This document shows, one piece after another, positions 15,738-24,407 of a stretch of 64,000 bases of DNA (position 1 is its first letter; each line of letters starts with the position of its first letter). The position numbers and the translations under genes were made by a program. Under the pieces are notes generated by a model that saw only the letters and a program-made list of their open reading frames with translations, was not told where the DNA came from and ran no database searches. Source of the DNA: Thermomicrobiales bacterium. Lineage in GTDB: Bacteria; Chloroflexota; Chloroflexia; Thermomicrobiales; CFX8. Location of the stretch: positions 1 to 64,000 of the forward strand of contig JAMLIA010000008.1 in NCBI GenBank assembly GCA_023954495.1, written 5' to 3'.

Positions 15738-17171
15738 ATGACTGTCGATCTCGCCATTCCGATTGAGGTCGATCGGGATTCCGGCGTGGCTCTGCACGCA
15801 CAGCTCGCAGAGCAGTTTCGACGTGCCATTCTGGACGGGCGGCTGGCGGCGGGTGACAGATTGCCGGCGACGCGACAGATGGCCGCCGAGGTGGGAGTGT
15901 CGCGCAACGTGGTGCTGGCTTGTTACGACGAGCTCTTCGCTCAGGGCTACGTCGAGGGTCGCCACGGCTCCGGCACCTATGTCGCTCACGATCTGCCGGC
16001 AGCATCGGCGCGCACCTTGCCCGCGCCGAGTGGCACTCCACGTTGGCTACGAGACCTCCCCGAGCTGATCAGCACCGATGCTGACCCGACCGCCAGGATC
16101 GACTTCCGACTGGGGCGTCCGTCGACCAGCTACCTGGCGTCCGACGCCTGGCGGCGCATCTGGCAGACGGTCGCGTCCGAGCCGGTGCCGTCGGGCTACG
16201 GCGATCCTGCCGGTGAGCCGCTGCTCTGCGAGGCGATTGCTGCCTATGTCCGGCGCTCGCGTGGTGTGATCTGCCAGGCGTCGGATGTCGTCGTGACGTC
16301 GGGCGCAGTGCAGGCGATCGATCTTGTCGCTCGCGCGACGATTCGCCCCGGCGATGCGGTGGCGATTGAGGATCCCGGCTATCCGGTCGCCCGTGCAGTT
16401 CTGACGGCACGCGGCGCGCAGATCGTGCCAGTCGGCGTCGACGAAGACGGATTGCTGGTCGACGAGCTTGCCGAACACAGCGACGCGCCGTTGCTCGCCT
16501 ACGTCACGCCTTCGCACCAGTACCCGCTCGGAGTGCGGATGTCTCTGGCGCGACGGATGGCGCTGCTGGAGTGGGCGCGGATGGCGGACGGGCTGATTGT
16601 TGAAGATGACTATGACAGCGAATATCGCTACGACCGCGCGCCACTTCCGGCGCTGGCTGGTCTCGACGATGAGGGTCGGGTCGCCTACATCGGCACGTTC
16701 TCGAAATTGCTGGCACCGTCGCTGCGAGTTGGGTATCTGATAGGTCCGGCACCGCTGCGAGAGCGCGTCGTTCAGGCGAAGCGGCTGGCGGATTACCACA
16801 CCGCCTGGCCGGTGCAGCGGGCGCTCGCCGCCTTCATCACCGACGGGCACCTGGAGCGCCACATTCGGAGGATGCGGCGGCACTACGCCGACAAACGCGC
16901 GGCACTTGCTCGGGCGCTTGAGCCTGTTGCAGACCGAGCGGTAATGCGCGGCCTCGAAGCCGGACTACATGTCTATCTGGAGCTGGAGCCGCCGCTGGAT
17001 GCTGAGGTCGTTCGGCAACGCGCGTTCGAGCGCGGCGTTGCGGTGACGACGCTGGCTGGCTACGTCGTTGATGGCCAGCCTGCCAACGGGCTGCTGCTTG
17101 GTTACGGTGGCCTCAGTCTTGAAGAGATCGAAGAGGGCGCGGCTGTGCTTTGCGAGTGCCTGACGCAGTGA
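15738..17171 (+). CDS. MocR/PdxR family regulator (GntR plus aminotransferase fold)
   Basis: This protein of 477 residues joins an N-terminal GntR winged helix (residues 10-80: 'LHAQLAEQFRRAI', 'LPATRQMAAEVGVSRNVVL', 'GRHGSGTYV') to a fold-type I PLP aminotransferase domain. PLP-binding elements are visible: 'VTSGAVQAIDLVAR', 'EDPGYPVAR', 'VTPSHQYPLG', 'VEDDYDSEYRY' and the lysine-bearing 'IGTFSKLLAPSLRVGYL'. Such proteins sense PLP or amino compounds and activate or repress a divergent gene. I chose the ATG at 15738, with TGGAG upstream, over the TTG at 15711, which lies inside the operator. The likely target is the SIS gene and itself. Confidence 0.92.
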   Translation: MTVDLAIPIEVDRDSGVALHAQLAEQFRRAILDGRLAAGDRLPATRQMAAEVGVSRNVVLACYDELFAQGYVEGRHGSGTYVAHDLPAASARTLPAPSGTPRWLRDLPELISTDADPTARIDFRLGRPSTSYLASDAWRRIWQTVASEPVPSGYGDPAGEPLLCEAIAAYVRRSRGVICQASDVVVTSGAVQAIDLVARATIRPGDAVAIEDPGYPVARAVLTARGAQIVPVGVDEDGLLVDELAEHSDAPLLAYVTPSHQYPLGVRMSLARRMALLEWARMADGLIVEDDYDSEYRYDRAPLPALAGLDDEGRVAYIGTFSKLLAPSLRVGYLIGPAPLRERVVQAKRLADYHTAWPVQRALAAFITDGHLERHIRRMRRHYADKRAALARALEPVADRAVMRGLEAGLHVYLELEPPLDAEVVRQRAFERGVAVTTLAGYVVDGQPANGLLLGYGGLSLEEIEEGAAVLCECLTQ

Positions 17172-17233
17172 GATTGTCGTGACAACTCCGATGGCTACGT
17201 CTGGTCATTTCAGCTGCGGGAATGGAGGGAAAC

Positions 17234-17872
17234 GTGTCACCTGGACCTGAGTTACCCCGCATTGGTCGCGAACCGGAGTTGGATCGCGTGCTCAGTCGCC
17301 GCGCTTTTCTCGCGCTCGTCAGCTCAGGCATCGCCGCCACCGTACTGGCTACCTGCGCGAACGGCGACGACAACGATACGACGCCTACGGCGGTCGCTGA
17401 GACGGTGGTGACCGGCTCCCCAGTGGCGACGGAACCGAGCGAAGCCTCGCCCGAAACGAATGGCTCGCCACAGCCTGATCGGTCTGTAGCGATGTTTCTG
17501 ACGCTCTCGTCGGCGCTGACCGGCTTCGACGATCTGAGTGACCAGCAGCTGGCCGAGACCTACCTCGGGAATCTCGGCGAAGAAGGTTCGGCGCTCGTCG
17601 ATCTGTTCAGCGCCGTCGGTCTGAGCTCGCCGGATGTCTCGCTCACATTTGACCAGGTCGAGTCAGCCGGAGTCTTCGACGACGATCGCCTTAGCGCTCT
17701 CGCCGACAAGATCACGGTTTACTGGTATAGCGGTAAGTACCAGCAACCGGATGGGCAGGATGCCGTTGCGACGTTCATCAACGCCCTGGCGTGGCCGGCG
17801 ACTGGCTATCGCGTTACTGGACCCAGCAGTTGCACCGGTCAGACCGGCGTCTGGACCTCGCCTCCCGCATAG
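17234..17872 (+). CDS. Gluconate/sorbitol dehydrogenase subunit 3-like, Tat lipoprotein
   Basis: This is a small exported subunit of about 212 residues. The N-terminus has a twin-arginine motif 'LSRRAFLALVSSG' and a possible lipobox ending at the Cys in 'LATC', followed by a Thr/Pro/Ser-rich linker. The C-terminal half ('LSSALTGFDDLSDQQLAETYL', 'YWYSGKYQQPDGQDAVATF') resembles the small subunit of membrane-bound FAD-dependent gluconate and sorbitol dehydrogenases. The GTG at 17234 has GGAGGG five bases upstream; the ATG at 17222 lacks a site. The gene lies 26 bases before the GMC flavoprotein gene. Export of the pair as a folded complex by the Tat system would fit, since the flavoprotein lacks its own signal. 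Confidence 0.75.
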   Translation: MSPGPELPRIGREPELDRVLSRRAFLALVSSGIAATVLATCANGDDNDTTPTAVAETVVTGSPVATEPSEASPETNGSPQPDRSVAMFLTLSSALTGFDDLSDQQLAETYLGNLGEEGSALVDLFSAVGLSSPDVSLTFDQVESAGVFDDDRLSALADKITVYWYSGKYQQPDGQDAVATFINALAWPATGYRVTGPSSCTGQTGVWTSPPA

Positions 17873-17898
17873 GCACCGCATCACAGCAAGGAGAACCG

Positions 17899-19521
17899 AT
17901 GGCAGACCGAGTTGAGGCTGATGTTGTCATAGTCGGTGCCGGTGTCGCGGGGTCGCTCATTGCCTGGCAACTGGCGACTGCGGGGATACAGGTCGTCGTC
18001 CTCGAATCCGGCACCTGGGTCGATCGACACAAGGGCGTCGAGCAGTATCGCGCTGCGGTCGCCAAGACGCCCGAAGCGCCCTACGAGGATCTCGAGTGGG
18101 CGCCGCGACCGCTCACGATCGCGCTCGATCAGTATTACGAGCAGGTCGGCGAAGTGTTCTTTAAGAGCACCTACGAGCGCCGCGTCGGTGGCACGACGTG
18201 GCACTGGCAGGGGACGGCGATGCGCTTCGTGCCGAACGACTTCACAATGCAGTCGCTCTACGGACACGGCAAGGATTGGCCGTTGACCTATGACGATCTG
18301 GAGTCGTGGTACGCCCAGGCCGAGCAGGCGCTCGGTGTGGCGGGGCAGCAATACGACAACGACCTGATGCCACGGAGCGGCCCGTTCCCGATGCCGCCGC
18401 TGCCGATGACGGTGCTGGATCAGCGCATCGCCGAGGCGGCGACGCCGCTGGGCCACAAGGTGTTCATCAACGCGCAGGCGAAGAACTCGCAAGCGTGGGA
18501 TGGTCGACCGCCGTGCTGCGGCAACAACATCTGCGTGCCGATCTGTCCGATCGGAGCGAAGTACGATGCCGCCGTGCATGCCACCAAGGCGCAGGACGCG
18601 GGCGCGCAGATCATCGACTCGGCTGTTGCTTACAAGATCGACGTTGGTGCTGAGGGCAAGGTCAGCCTGATCCACTATAAGACGCCGGACGGTGCCGAAC
18701 ACGAAGCGGTCGGCAAGCTCTACGTCGTCGCAGCCCATGCGATCGAGACGCCGAAGCTACTGCTGATGTCGAAGACAGATGCCATGCCGAACGGCGTAGC
18801 CAATTCGAGTGACCAGGTTGGGCGTAACTTGATGGACCATCCGACCCTGGTGAGTCTGGCACTGACCAACGATCCGGTCTGGCCGTATCGGAGTCCGCTG
18901 GAGACGTCAGGGATCGAGACGTATCGCGACGGCGATTTCCGCGCGACCCACGCCGCATTCCGTACGCCGATCGGCAACGATGGCTGGTCGTTCGGCGGGA
19001 AGATTCCGCCCGACCTCGCTGCGGGGCTGATCGCTAACGAAGGCTTGCGCGGACCGGCGTTGCGCGCGCGAATCGGCGAGATGGCGCAGCGCCAAATCCG
19101 GCTCGCCGCGCTCGTCGAGCAACTGCCAAACCCTGACAACCGCGTGACGCTCTCCGAGACGCGCACCGACGCGCTGGGCATACCGGCCCCGCGGATCGAG
19201 TACGCGCTGGACGACTACACGACGAGCGGCATCGAGCAGGCGAAGCAAATGGCCGACGAGATCTTCGATGCGCTGGGCGTTTCGTACCGCGAGCATCAAT
19301 CTGAGTTCTTCGGTGCCGGGCATATCATTGGCACTCACGTGATGGGGACCGACCCCGCCACGTCAGTGACCGACCCGGACGGCCGAACGCACGATCACCC
19401 GAATCTGTTTCTCTCGGGCTGCGGCCAGTTCCCGACCGCGGGCACGGCCAACCCGACGCTCACGCTCGCGGCGTTGGCGCTACGGACGGCAGACGTGCTG
19501 AAGAGCGATCTCGCTGGCTAA
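17899..19521 (+). CDS. GMC-type FAD dehydrogenase, gluconate 2-dehydrogenase large-subunit-like
   Basis: This 540-residue flavoprotein starts with the Rossmann motif 'ADVVIVGAGVAGSLIAWQLA'. The GMC-family active site is at the C-terminus: the His in 'HIIGTHVMGTD' and the Asn in 'GTANPTLTLAALALRTAD'. The Cys-rich stretch 'PPCCGNNICVPICPIGAKYD' near residue 210 is typical of gluconate-dehydrogenase-type large subunits. It probably oxidises a sugar or polyol and passes electrons to the respiratory chain. An AAGGAG site lies six bases before the ATG. No cytochrome c subunit follows, so the acceptor is unknown. The stop lies only eight bases from that of the convergent hydrolase gene. Confidence 0.88.
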   Translation: MADRVEADVVIVGAGVAGSLIAWQLATAGIQVVVLESGTWVDRHKGVEQYRAAVAKTPEAPYEDLEWAPRPLTIALDQYYEQVGEVFFKSTYERRVGGTTWHWQGTAMRFVPNDFTMQSLYGHGKDWPLTYDDLESWYAQAEQALGVAGQQYDNDLMPRSGPFPMPPLPMTVLDQRIAEAATPLGHKVFINAQAKNSQAWDGRPPCCGNNICVPICPIGAKYDAAVHATKAQDAGAQIIDSAVAYKIDVGAEGKVSLIHYKTPDGAEHEAVGKLYVVAAHAIETPKLLLMSKTDAMPNGVANSSDQVGRNLMDHPTLVSLALTNDPVWPYRSPLETSGIETYRDGDFRATHAAFRTPIGNDGWSFGGKIPPDLAAGLIANEGLRGPALRARIGEMAQRQIRLAALVEQLPNPDNRVTLSETRTDALGIPAPRIEYALDDYTTSGIEQAKQMADEIFDALGVSYREHQSEFFGAGHIIGTHVMGTDPATSVTDPDGRTHDHPNLFLSGCGQFPTAGTANPTLTLAALALRTADVLKSDLAG

Positions 19522-19528
19522 GTGGCGG

Positions 19529-20386
19529 CTATCTTCGGCTTGCCGCCAGGACTGCCGAGAAGAACGACTGAACGCCATCCAGCAGTTTGAAGCCCTCATG
19601 CCTGACGCCGGGCACGACATCAAGCTGGACGGCGATGTCGTGCTGCTCGAAGCTGTCACGCAGTGACGTGATGCGATCTATCCGCGTCGCACCGGCGGCG
19701 TTCACATTTGGCATCCAGTAGCGGCTGCCCTCGCTGATGGTGATCTCCCAGGTGTCGGTATCGTCCCCGCCGACGATCATCTGGACCGGTACCTCGCGCA
19801 TTGCCGGGACGTTGAGCGCGACACCGAATTGCTCCTCCAGATCGGCGACGCCGACCCACCAGAGTTGCTGGTCGTCCAGCAGCGTGACCATGCCGGGAGC
19901 GCCGATTGAGACGCCCAGCAGGCGCGACGGGTGCAGGTAGAAGAAGCGGTGCGCGAAGTGCCCGCCGCCGGAGAAACCGTGCAGCAGGAAGCGCTCGCGC
20001 TCGATCCGATAGGTCTCGGCAACCTCGTCGATCATGGCCAACAGCAGGGTGTCGAAGCGGATGTCGTGGAACTTGATGAACTTGTAGCTGCTCAGCTCGC
20101 CCGGTTCGATGATGCCGACCGGGAACAGCGGGCTGAGGACGATGCACTGCTCGCGTTCGGCGAACTCTGCGAACGCATCGCGATAGTGCTGCGCCGTGCG
20201 GTTGGTCCCATGTATCAGAACCACGAGCGGGTAGGCCGTCTCGCCGTCTTCGTCGTAGTCCTGCGGCACGTAGAGGCAGTAGGAAAAGCGCTGGTCATAC
20301 TGGCAGGCGAACATCGTTGTTCGGCCGAATCCGTAGTAGGAAATGCGATTGCCGTGGCCCGTTCGGCGCGGCGGTGCCTCTGTCAT
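19529..20386 (-). CDS. Alpha/beta hydrolase, PHB-depolymerase/LpqC-like esterase
   Basis: This is a cytoplasmic alpha/beta hydrolase of 285 residues. 'YPLVVLIHGTN' provides the oxyanion-hole HG. The nucleophile is the Ser of 'LHGFSGGGHFAHRF' (GxSxG). The Asp is probably in 'IVGGDDTDTW' and the His in 'VPGVRHEGFKLL'. It resembles the LpqC/polyhydroxybutyrate depolymerase group of esterases. No signal peptide is seen. The substrate is unknown. It is convergent with the GMC gene and lies downstream of a second hydrolase gene, with a terminator-like hairpin between the two. Confidence 0.82.
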   Translation of the reverse strand: MTEAPPRRTGHGNRISYYGFGRTTMFACQYDQRFSYCLYVPQDYDEDGETAYPLVVLIHGTNRTAQHYRDAFAEFAEREQCIVLSPLFPVGIIEPGELSSYKFIKFHDIRFDTLLLAMIDEVAETYRIERERFLLHGFSGGGHFAHRFFYLHPSRLLGVSIGAPGMVTLLDDQQLWWVGVADLEEQFGVALNVPAMREVPVQMIVGGDDTDTWEITISEGSRYWMPNVNAAGATRIDRITSLRDSFEQHDIAVQLDVVPGVRHEGFKLLDGVQSFFSAVLAASRR

Positions 20387-20408
20387 GTGTGGGTGTGCCC
20401 TTCATCGT

Positions 20409-20448
20409 GCGCGTGGTCGGCACCGGGCAACTGGTGCCCACCGCGCGC
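20409..20448 (-). terminator. Imperfect terminator hairpin
   Basis: Sixteen-base arms (20409-20424 and 20433-20448) match at 14 positions and enclose an 8-base loop. The hairpin lies 15 bases past the stop of the hydrolase gene at 20463. No strong T-tract follows. Confidence 0.55.
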
Positions 20449-20462
20449 TGGTCTGATCGTCG

Positions 20463-21266
20463 CTAGCTGTCGGACCGCAGGAACGTCAGCAGGTCATCGA
20501 TGAAGCGCTCCGGTTCCTCACGCATCGGGTGGTGGCCGACGCCGGGGTAGACGTGCATAGTCGCGTTCGGGATGCCGTCGAGCAGCAGCTTGCCGCCCTT
20601 AACCGAGACGCTCGGGTCGGTATCGCCGTGGATCACCAGCGTTGGCGCTGTGATCTCGCCGAGGCGCGGGCGAACGTCGTGAGTCTCGTTGATCGCGCGG
20701 GCCTGGCGGGCATAGCCGTCGCGGGTGATGCGGTTGCCGCGCGCCATCTCAGCGACTTCAGCGAGCTTCCCCGGATTGCGATCGAAGAATCCGGGAGCAT
20801 ATGACGCGGGCGATGCGGCCTTCGAGCGCTCGACCGGATCGACGATCCAGCTCTCGCGCGGCGGTGGTGGGAAGGGCTGCCCGATAGCAACACCGGCAGC
20901 CGGTGAGGTGCCGACGAGCACGAGTTTGGCGACGCGGTCCGCGTGCTCGGTGGCGAGATGGAGCGAGATGAACCCGCCCATTGAGTGCCCGACAATCGCC
21001 GCGCGCTCGATCCCGAGCGTATCCATCAGGGCTGCCACGTCGCTGGCCATGTCCGAGACAGAATAGTCGGCGGTCTCCTCGCCGTTCTCACCGGCGTCGC
21101 GGTTGTCGAGAGCGATGACGCGGAACTCCGGTGCGAGCTGTTCGGCAATCGGTCGCCAACTGGCGCGAAAGCCGCCGAGACCGCTGACCAGAATGACCGG
21201 GTCGCCGTCACCCGCCCACTCGTCATAATGAATCACTCGTCCCTGGCTGGTGGTTGCTACTGCCAT
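20463..21266 (-). CDS. Alpha/beta hydrolase
   Basis: This is a canonical alpha/beta hydrolase fold enzyme of 267 residues. 'PVILVSGLGGFRASW' gives the oxyanion region. The nucleophile Ser lies in 'IVGHSMGGFISLHLA' (residue ~95). The acid is in 'LVIHGDTDPSVSV' and the His in 'YPGVGHHPMREEPERF'. It resembles 3-oxoadipate enol-lactonases and other small-molecule esterases, but no aromatic pathway genes adjoin it. The start is the ATG at 21266. The substrate is not determinable. Confidence 0.85.
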   Translation of the reverse strand: MAVATTSQGRVIHYDEWAGDGDPVILVSGLGGFRASWRPIAEQLAPEFRVIALDNRDAGENGEETADYSVSDMASDVAALMDTLGIERAAIVGHSMGGFISLHLATEHADRVAKLVLVGTSPAAGVAIGQPFPPPPRESWIVDPVERSKAASPASYAPGFFDRNPGKLAEVAEMARGNRITRDGYARQARAINETHDVRPRLGEITAPTLVIHGDTDPSVSVKGGKLLLDGIPNATMHVYPGVGHHPMREEPERFIDDLLTFLRSDS

Positions 21267-21320
21267 TCGTACTCGCTCCGTTCACTGGTTGCTGCATTGT
21301 CGCGGATCGTAGCACGCTCC

Positions 21321-21710
21321 CTAGCTCTCGAATGGATCCTTGCGGCCAATGAGCTGGGCGCAGTTGCCGGCTGGATCGCGGAAGTAGGCGAGCAGATCGC
21401 CGGCGTCGGTCTGGAAGACGGGATCGAAGGCGATGCCGCGTTCGGCCAGGTCCGCGCGGGTCGTCTCGAACTCGTCCATCGACACCATGAAGGCGAGGTG
21501 TGAGGGCGCGGTCAACGGCTCGCCGGGGACATCGAGCATCTCGATCATTCCGCCCTTGCCGTCGGACAGAAATGCGAAGTGCTGGCGATCTCCGCGCACC
21601 TCGCGGACAACCTCCATGCCGAACATCTCCTTGTAGAAGGTGACTGTCTCGTCGAACAGTGCTCCTTCAGCCGGAATTGCGGTGTGCTCCAGGCGGAATG
21701 CGCTCGCCAT
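21321..21710 (-). CDS. VOC family protein
   Basis: This is a single-domain vicinal oxygen chelate protein of about 129 residues, similar to lactoylglutathione lyases and bleomycin-resistance proteins. Recognisable parts are 'EHTAIPAEG', 'TVTFYKEMFGMEVVREV', 'PSHLAFMVS' and 'LAYFRDPAGNCAQLIG'. The usual metal ligands are incomplete, so catalysis is uncertain. I chose the ATG at 21710 because upstream residues are low-complexity and overlap the promoter region of the divergent MFS gene. Confidence 0.8.
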   Translation of the reverse strand: MASAFRLEHTAIPAEGALFDETVTFYKEMFGMEVVREVRGDRQHFAFLSDGKGGMIEMLDVPGEPLTAPSHLAFMVSMDEFETTRADLAERGIAFDPVFQTDAGDLLAYFRDPAGNCAQLIGRKDPFES

Positions 21711-21829
21711 TGTCTGGCTCCCATCCATGCGTCGTACAGATACCAATGCGGCGATGTGCCACGAGCATGTTACGATCCCCGCCTGTCCGGTGGTGCGACT
21801 CACCGGCGTTTGGGGGGTATCGCGCTTCG

Positions 21830-23068
21830 ATGGATGTCGATCGTCGTTCACAGCAGCTGATGACCCGACGCGCGCTGCTGATGCCGGTCTATGTGCCGAC
21901 GATGTTGCTGGGGCTGGCAGAGGGCCTGCTCCTGCCGACTCTGCCTGCCTTTGCCCTGTCATTCGATGTCAGCTTTGCAGTCGCCAGTCTGGTGCTGGCC
22001 GCGTCCGGCATCGGGACGCTCGTCGCAGACCTGCCGGCCGGTATGCTGCTTGGTCGCATGGGCCTGAAGCCGACGATGGTACTCGGCGCGGCGCTGGTCG
22101 CTTTCGGCACGATGGCGCTGACGTTCGCGACCGGCGTGAATCAGCTCATCGCTCTGCGGCTTCTGGCCGGCGTCGGCACTGCGATGTGGGGCCTGTCGCG
22201 CCACGCATTCATCACCGAATCGATTGATCCGCGCCAGCGTGGGCAGGCGATCTCTGTGTTCGGCGGCATAAACCGGATCGGTGTGTTTGGCGGGCCGGCC
22301 ATCGGCGGGATTATCGGCAATCAATTCGGGCTATCGGCCTCGTTCTTTGTCGCCGGCGTGCTTGGGTTCATCGCGCTGGCTATCTCGTTCATTTTCGTGA
22401 AGGACACGCAAGTTGCCGTCCACTCCGAGCGCGGCGCGCGCTGGGGACTGGTGCGCGAGATGGTTCGGGCGAATTGGAGGGATTTGAGCGCTGCGAGCGT
22501 CGCTCAGACATTTGCCCAGATGATCCGGGCTGGGCGGCAGACGATTATCCCGTTTTATGGCCTGTCGGTTCTGGGTCTGGATGCCGGGCAGGTCGGGCTG
22601 ATCCAGTCCGCGTCGTCGAGTGTCGACATGATCCTGTTCATACCGGCCGGCTACCTGATGGACCACTTCGGGCGCAAGGTCGCAGCGGTCCCGTCGTTTG
22701 CCGTGATGGCGGTCGGGATGGTGCTGGTGCCGTTCACGACCGGATACCTGACGTTGATGGCGGCGGCGACGCTGATCGGTGTCGGCAATGGCCTCGGCAG
22801 CGGCACGATGATGACGCTGGGAGCGGACCTCGCGCCGCCGGGGGCAACCGGTGAGTTCCTGGGGCTCTGGCGGCTGATCGGCGATTCCGGCCGCGCAGGT
22901 GGTCCGTTGGCAGTCGGCAGCCTCACGGACGCACTTGGCTTCGAGTACACGTCGTTCATCCTGGCAGCAGTCGGCCTTAGCGCGTCGGGGATCCTGGCGC
23001 TGCTGGTGAAGGAGACCCGCGTCGCCGACGACCCGGTGCTTGACTCAGGCGCTCCGCCCGGCGGCTAG
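21830..23068 (+). CDS. MFS transporter
   Basis: This is a 12-helix major facilitator of 412 residues. The A-motif-like loop 'GMLLGRMGLKPTMVLGA' lies between helices 2 and 3, and the repeat 'YLMDHFGRKVAAVPSF' occurs in the second half, indicating the usual duplicated six-helix architecture of a drug/metabolite antiporter. The ATG at 21830 lacks a strong ribosome binding site; the ATG at 21860 is an alternative. The stop codon overlaps by four bases that of the convergent peroxiredoxin-like gene. The substrate is unknown. Confidence 0.85.
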   Translation: MDVDRRSQQLMTRRALLMPVYVPTMLLGLAEGLLLPTLPAFALSFDVSFAVASLVLAASGIGTLVADLPAGMLLGRMGLKPTMVLGAALVAFGTMALTFATGVNQLIALRLLAGVGTAMWGLSRHAFITESIDPRQRGQAISVFGGINRIGVFGGPAIGGIIGNQFGLSASFFVAGVLGFIALAISFIFVKDTQVAVHSERGARWGLVREMVRANWRDLSAASVAQTFAQMIRAGRQTIIPFYGLSVLGLDAGQVGLIQSASSSVDMILFIPAGYLMDHFGRKVAAVPSFAVMAVGMVLVPFTTGYLTLMAAATLIGVGNGLGSGTMMTLGADLAPPGATGEFLGLWRLIGDSGRAGGPLAVGSLTDALGFEYTSFILAAVGLSASGILALLVKETRVADDPVLDSGAPPGG

Positions 23069-23676
23069 GTCGCGATCATTGCCTCGATGCGCTTGGCCTG
23101 CTCCAGCAATTCGTCAAGAGCCAGATAGTCCGACGCGTCGCGTGCGATGTGGTGGTGGAGTAGCCTGCCGTCGGCGCTGACGATTGCAGTGCCCGGCAGC
23201 TGGCGCGGATCGCCACCCTTCGGCAGTGCTGGCAGGTTGCCACGCATCACTGCGCGAGCGCCGCGGACGATAATCCGGGGGTTGACGAGTTGGCCCGGCG
23301 AACCCTTGACGAAGCCATAGACGGCGTAAGTGGCCTGTTCTGGATCACAATAGATCGGATAGGGAATGTCGAGTGACTGCGCCCAGAATACAGTGTCTTC
23401 GACAGATGCGGGGGTGACGATGACCACGCGGAGACCGGCGGCCGCGATCGCCTCCACGGACCGGTTGTATTCACGGACCTGCTCTTTACAGAACAGGCAT
23501 GACAGGTACCTGACAAACGTAAATGCGGTGGTTCCGTGCCGCCAGATTTCCGACATCTGGACCGTCTCTCCGGTCACGGTATACAGGGGTAAATCAAACG
23601 CGGTGGTGGCCGGTGCTTGCATCGCGAATTTGCTCCAGTCAAGTTGAGTGAACAGGCTCATCTTACGGTCTTTCAT
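23065..23676 (-). CDS. Peroxiredoxin-like (AhpC/TSA) protein
   Basis: This thioredoxin-fold protein of about 204 residues belongs to the PRXL2/AhpC-TSA-like group. 'FDLPLYTVTGETVQMSEIW' precedes the redox motif 'FVRYLSCLFCKEQVREY', which has a CxxC-type pair (Cys-Leu-Phe-Cys). 'VVIVTPAS' and 'YPIYCDPEQATYAVYG' complete the fold. It probably acts in thiol-dependent peroxide or disulfide metabolism in the cytoplasm. The ATG at 23676 or 23661 is possible; neither has a strong ribosome binding site. A longer reading to 24021 overlaps the divergent nuclease gene and is rejected. Confidence 0.8.
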   Translation of the reverse strand: MKDRKMSLFTQLDWSKFAMQAPATTAFDLPLYTVTGETVQMSEIWRHGTTAFTFVRYLSCLFCKEQVREYNRSVEAIAAAGLRVVIVTPASVEDTVFWAQSLDIPYPIYCDPEQATYAVYGFVKGSPGQLVNPRIIVRGARAVMRGNLPALPKGGDPRQLPGTAIVSADGRLLHHHIARDASDYLALDELLEQAKRIEAMIAT

Positions 23677-23755
23677 GGTGTTGTGCGCGTCTCCGATACA
23701 CTCAACTGCGAGATTGTCATGCGAGAATCGTGCCGCAAGACAGGCTGAAGGAATC

Positions 23756-24400
23756 ATGGTGCGTCGAATTGTTCCGACCGTCTTACTCATTTGGCTGGTA
23801 TTGCTGACAGCAGGCTGCGATACCGAGGCATTCCTGGCCACTTCTACACCGTCGGGCGGAGTGCAAATCACTCCGTCACCATCGTCACAATCGTCGTCGT
23901 TGAGTGCACGCGCGACGCAGACAGCACTGTCTGGCGGCGCGTCAGCGTCATCCGGGACGGGCGATGCGCCGGATGGCATGCTCGCCCACGTCGATCGTGT
24001 CGTCGATGGCGACACCATCATCGTCGAGCTCGATGGTCGTGATGAGCGTTTGCGCTATATTGGCGTCGATGCCCCTGAATCGGTGAAACAGGACTATCCG
24101 GTGGAGTGTTTCGGGCCGGAGGCGAGTACTGAGAACAAGCGCCTGGTCGATGGTCGCTACGTCATGCTGGTCAAGGACGTGAGCGATCGGGATCAGTACG
24201 GTCGGCTGTTGCGCTATGTCTACGTGCAGGACGACAGCACCGGCGAGTGGGTGTTCGTCAACATGCGTTTGGTCGAAGAGGGCTACGCAACCTCGGTGAC
24301 ATTCCCGCCTGATGTCGCGCATCTCTCGGAGTTCCGCGCAGCTGAGCGTGAGGCGCGCGACGCAGGTCGTGGCCTTTGGGGTTCCTGTTCGACGCGCTAG
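23756..24400 (+). CDS. Secreted thermonuclease-like lipoprotein (SNase fold)
   Basis: This exported nuclease has 214 residues. A lipoprotein signal ('VLLIWLVLLTAGC') is followed by a Ser/Thr-rich linker (residues 20-75) and a staphylococcal nuclease domain. Catalytic elements are present: 'VVDGDTIIVELDG' (metal Asp), 'RLRYIGVDAPES' (catalytic Arg and Asp) and 'DQYGRLLRYVYV' (second Arg). 'FRAAEREARDAGRGLWG' is the usual C-terminal helix. The ATG at 23756 has AAGGA upstream. It probably degrades extracellular DNA or RNA at the cell surface. Confidence 0.9.
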   Translation: MVRRIVPTVLLIWLVLLTAGCDTEAFLATSTPSGGVQITPSPSSQSSSLSARATQTALSGGASASSGTGDAPDGMLAHVDRVVDGDTIIVELDGRDERLRYIGVDAPESVKQDYPVECFGPEASTENKRLVDGRYVMLVKDVSDRDQYGRLLRYVYVQDDSTGEWVFVNMRLVEEGYATSVTFPPDVAHLSEFRAAEREARDAGRGLWGSCSTR

Positions 24401-24407
24401 GCGCTCG

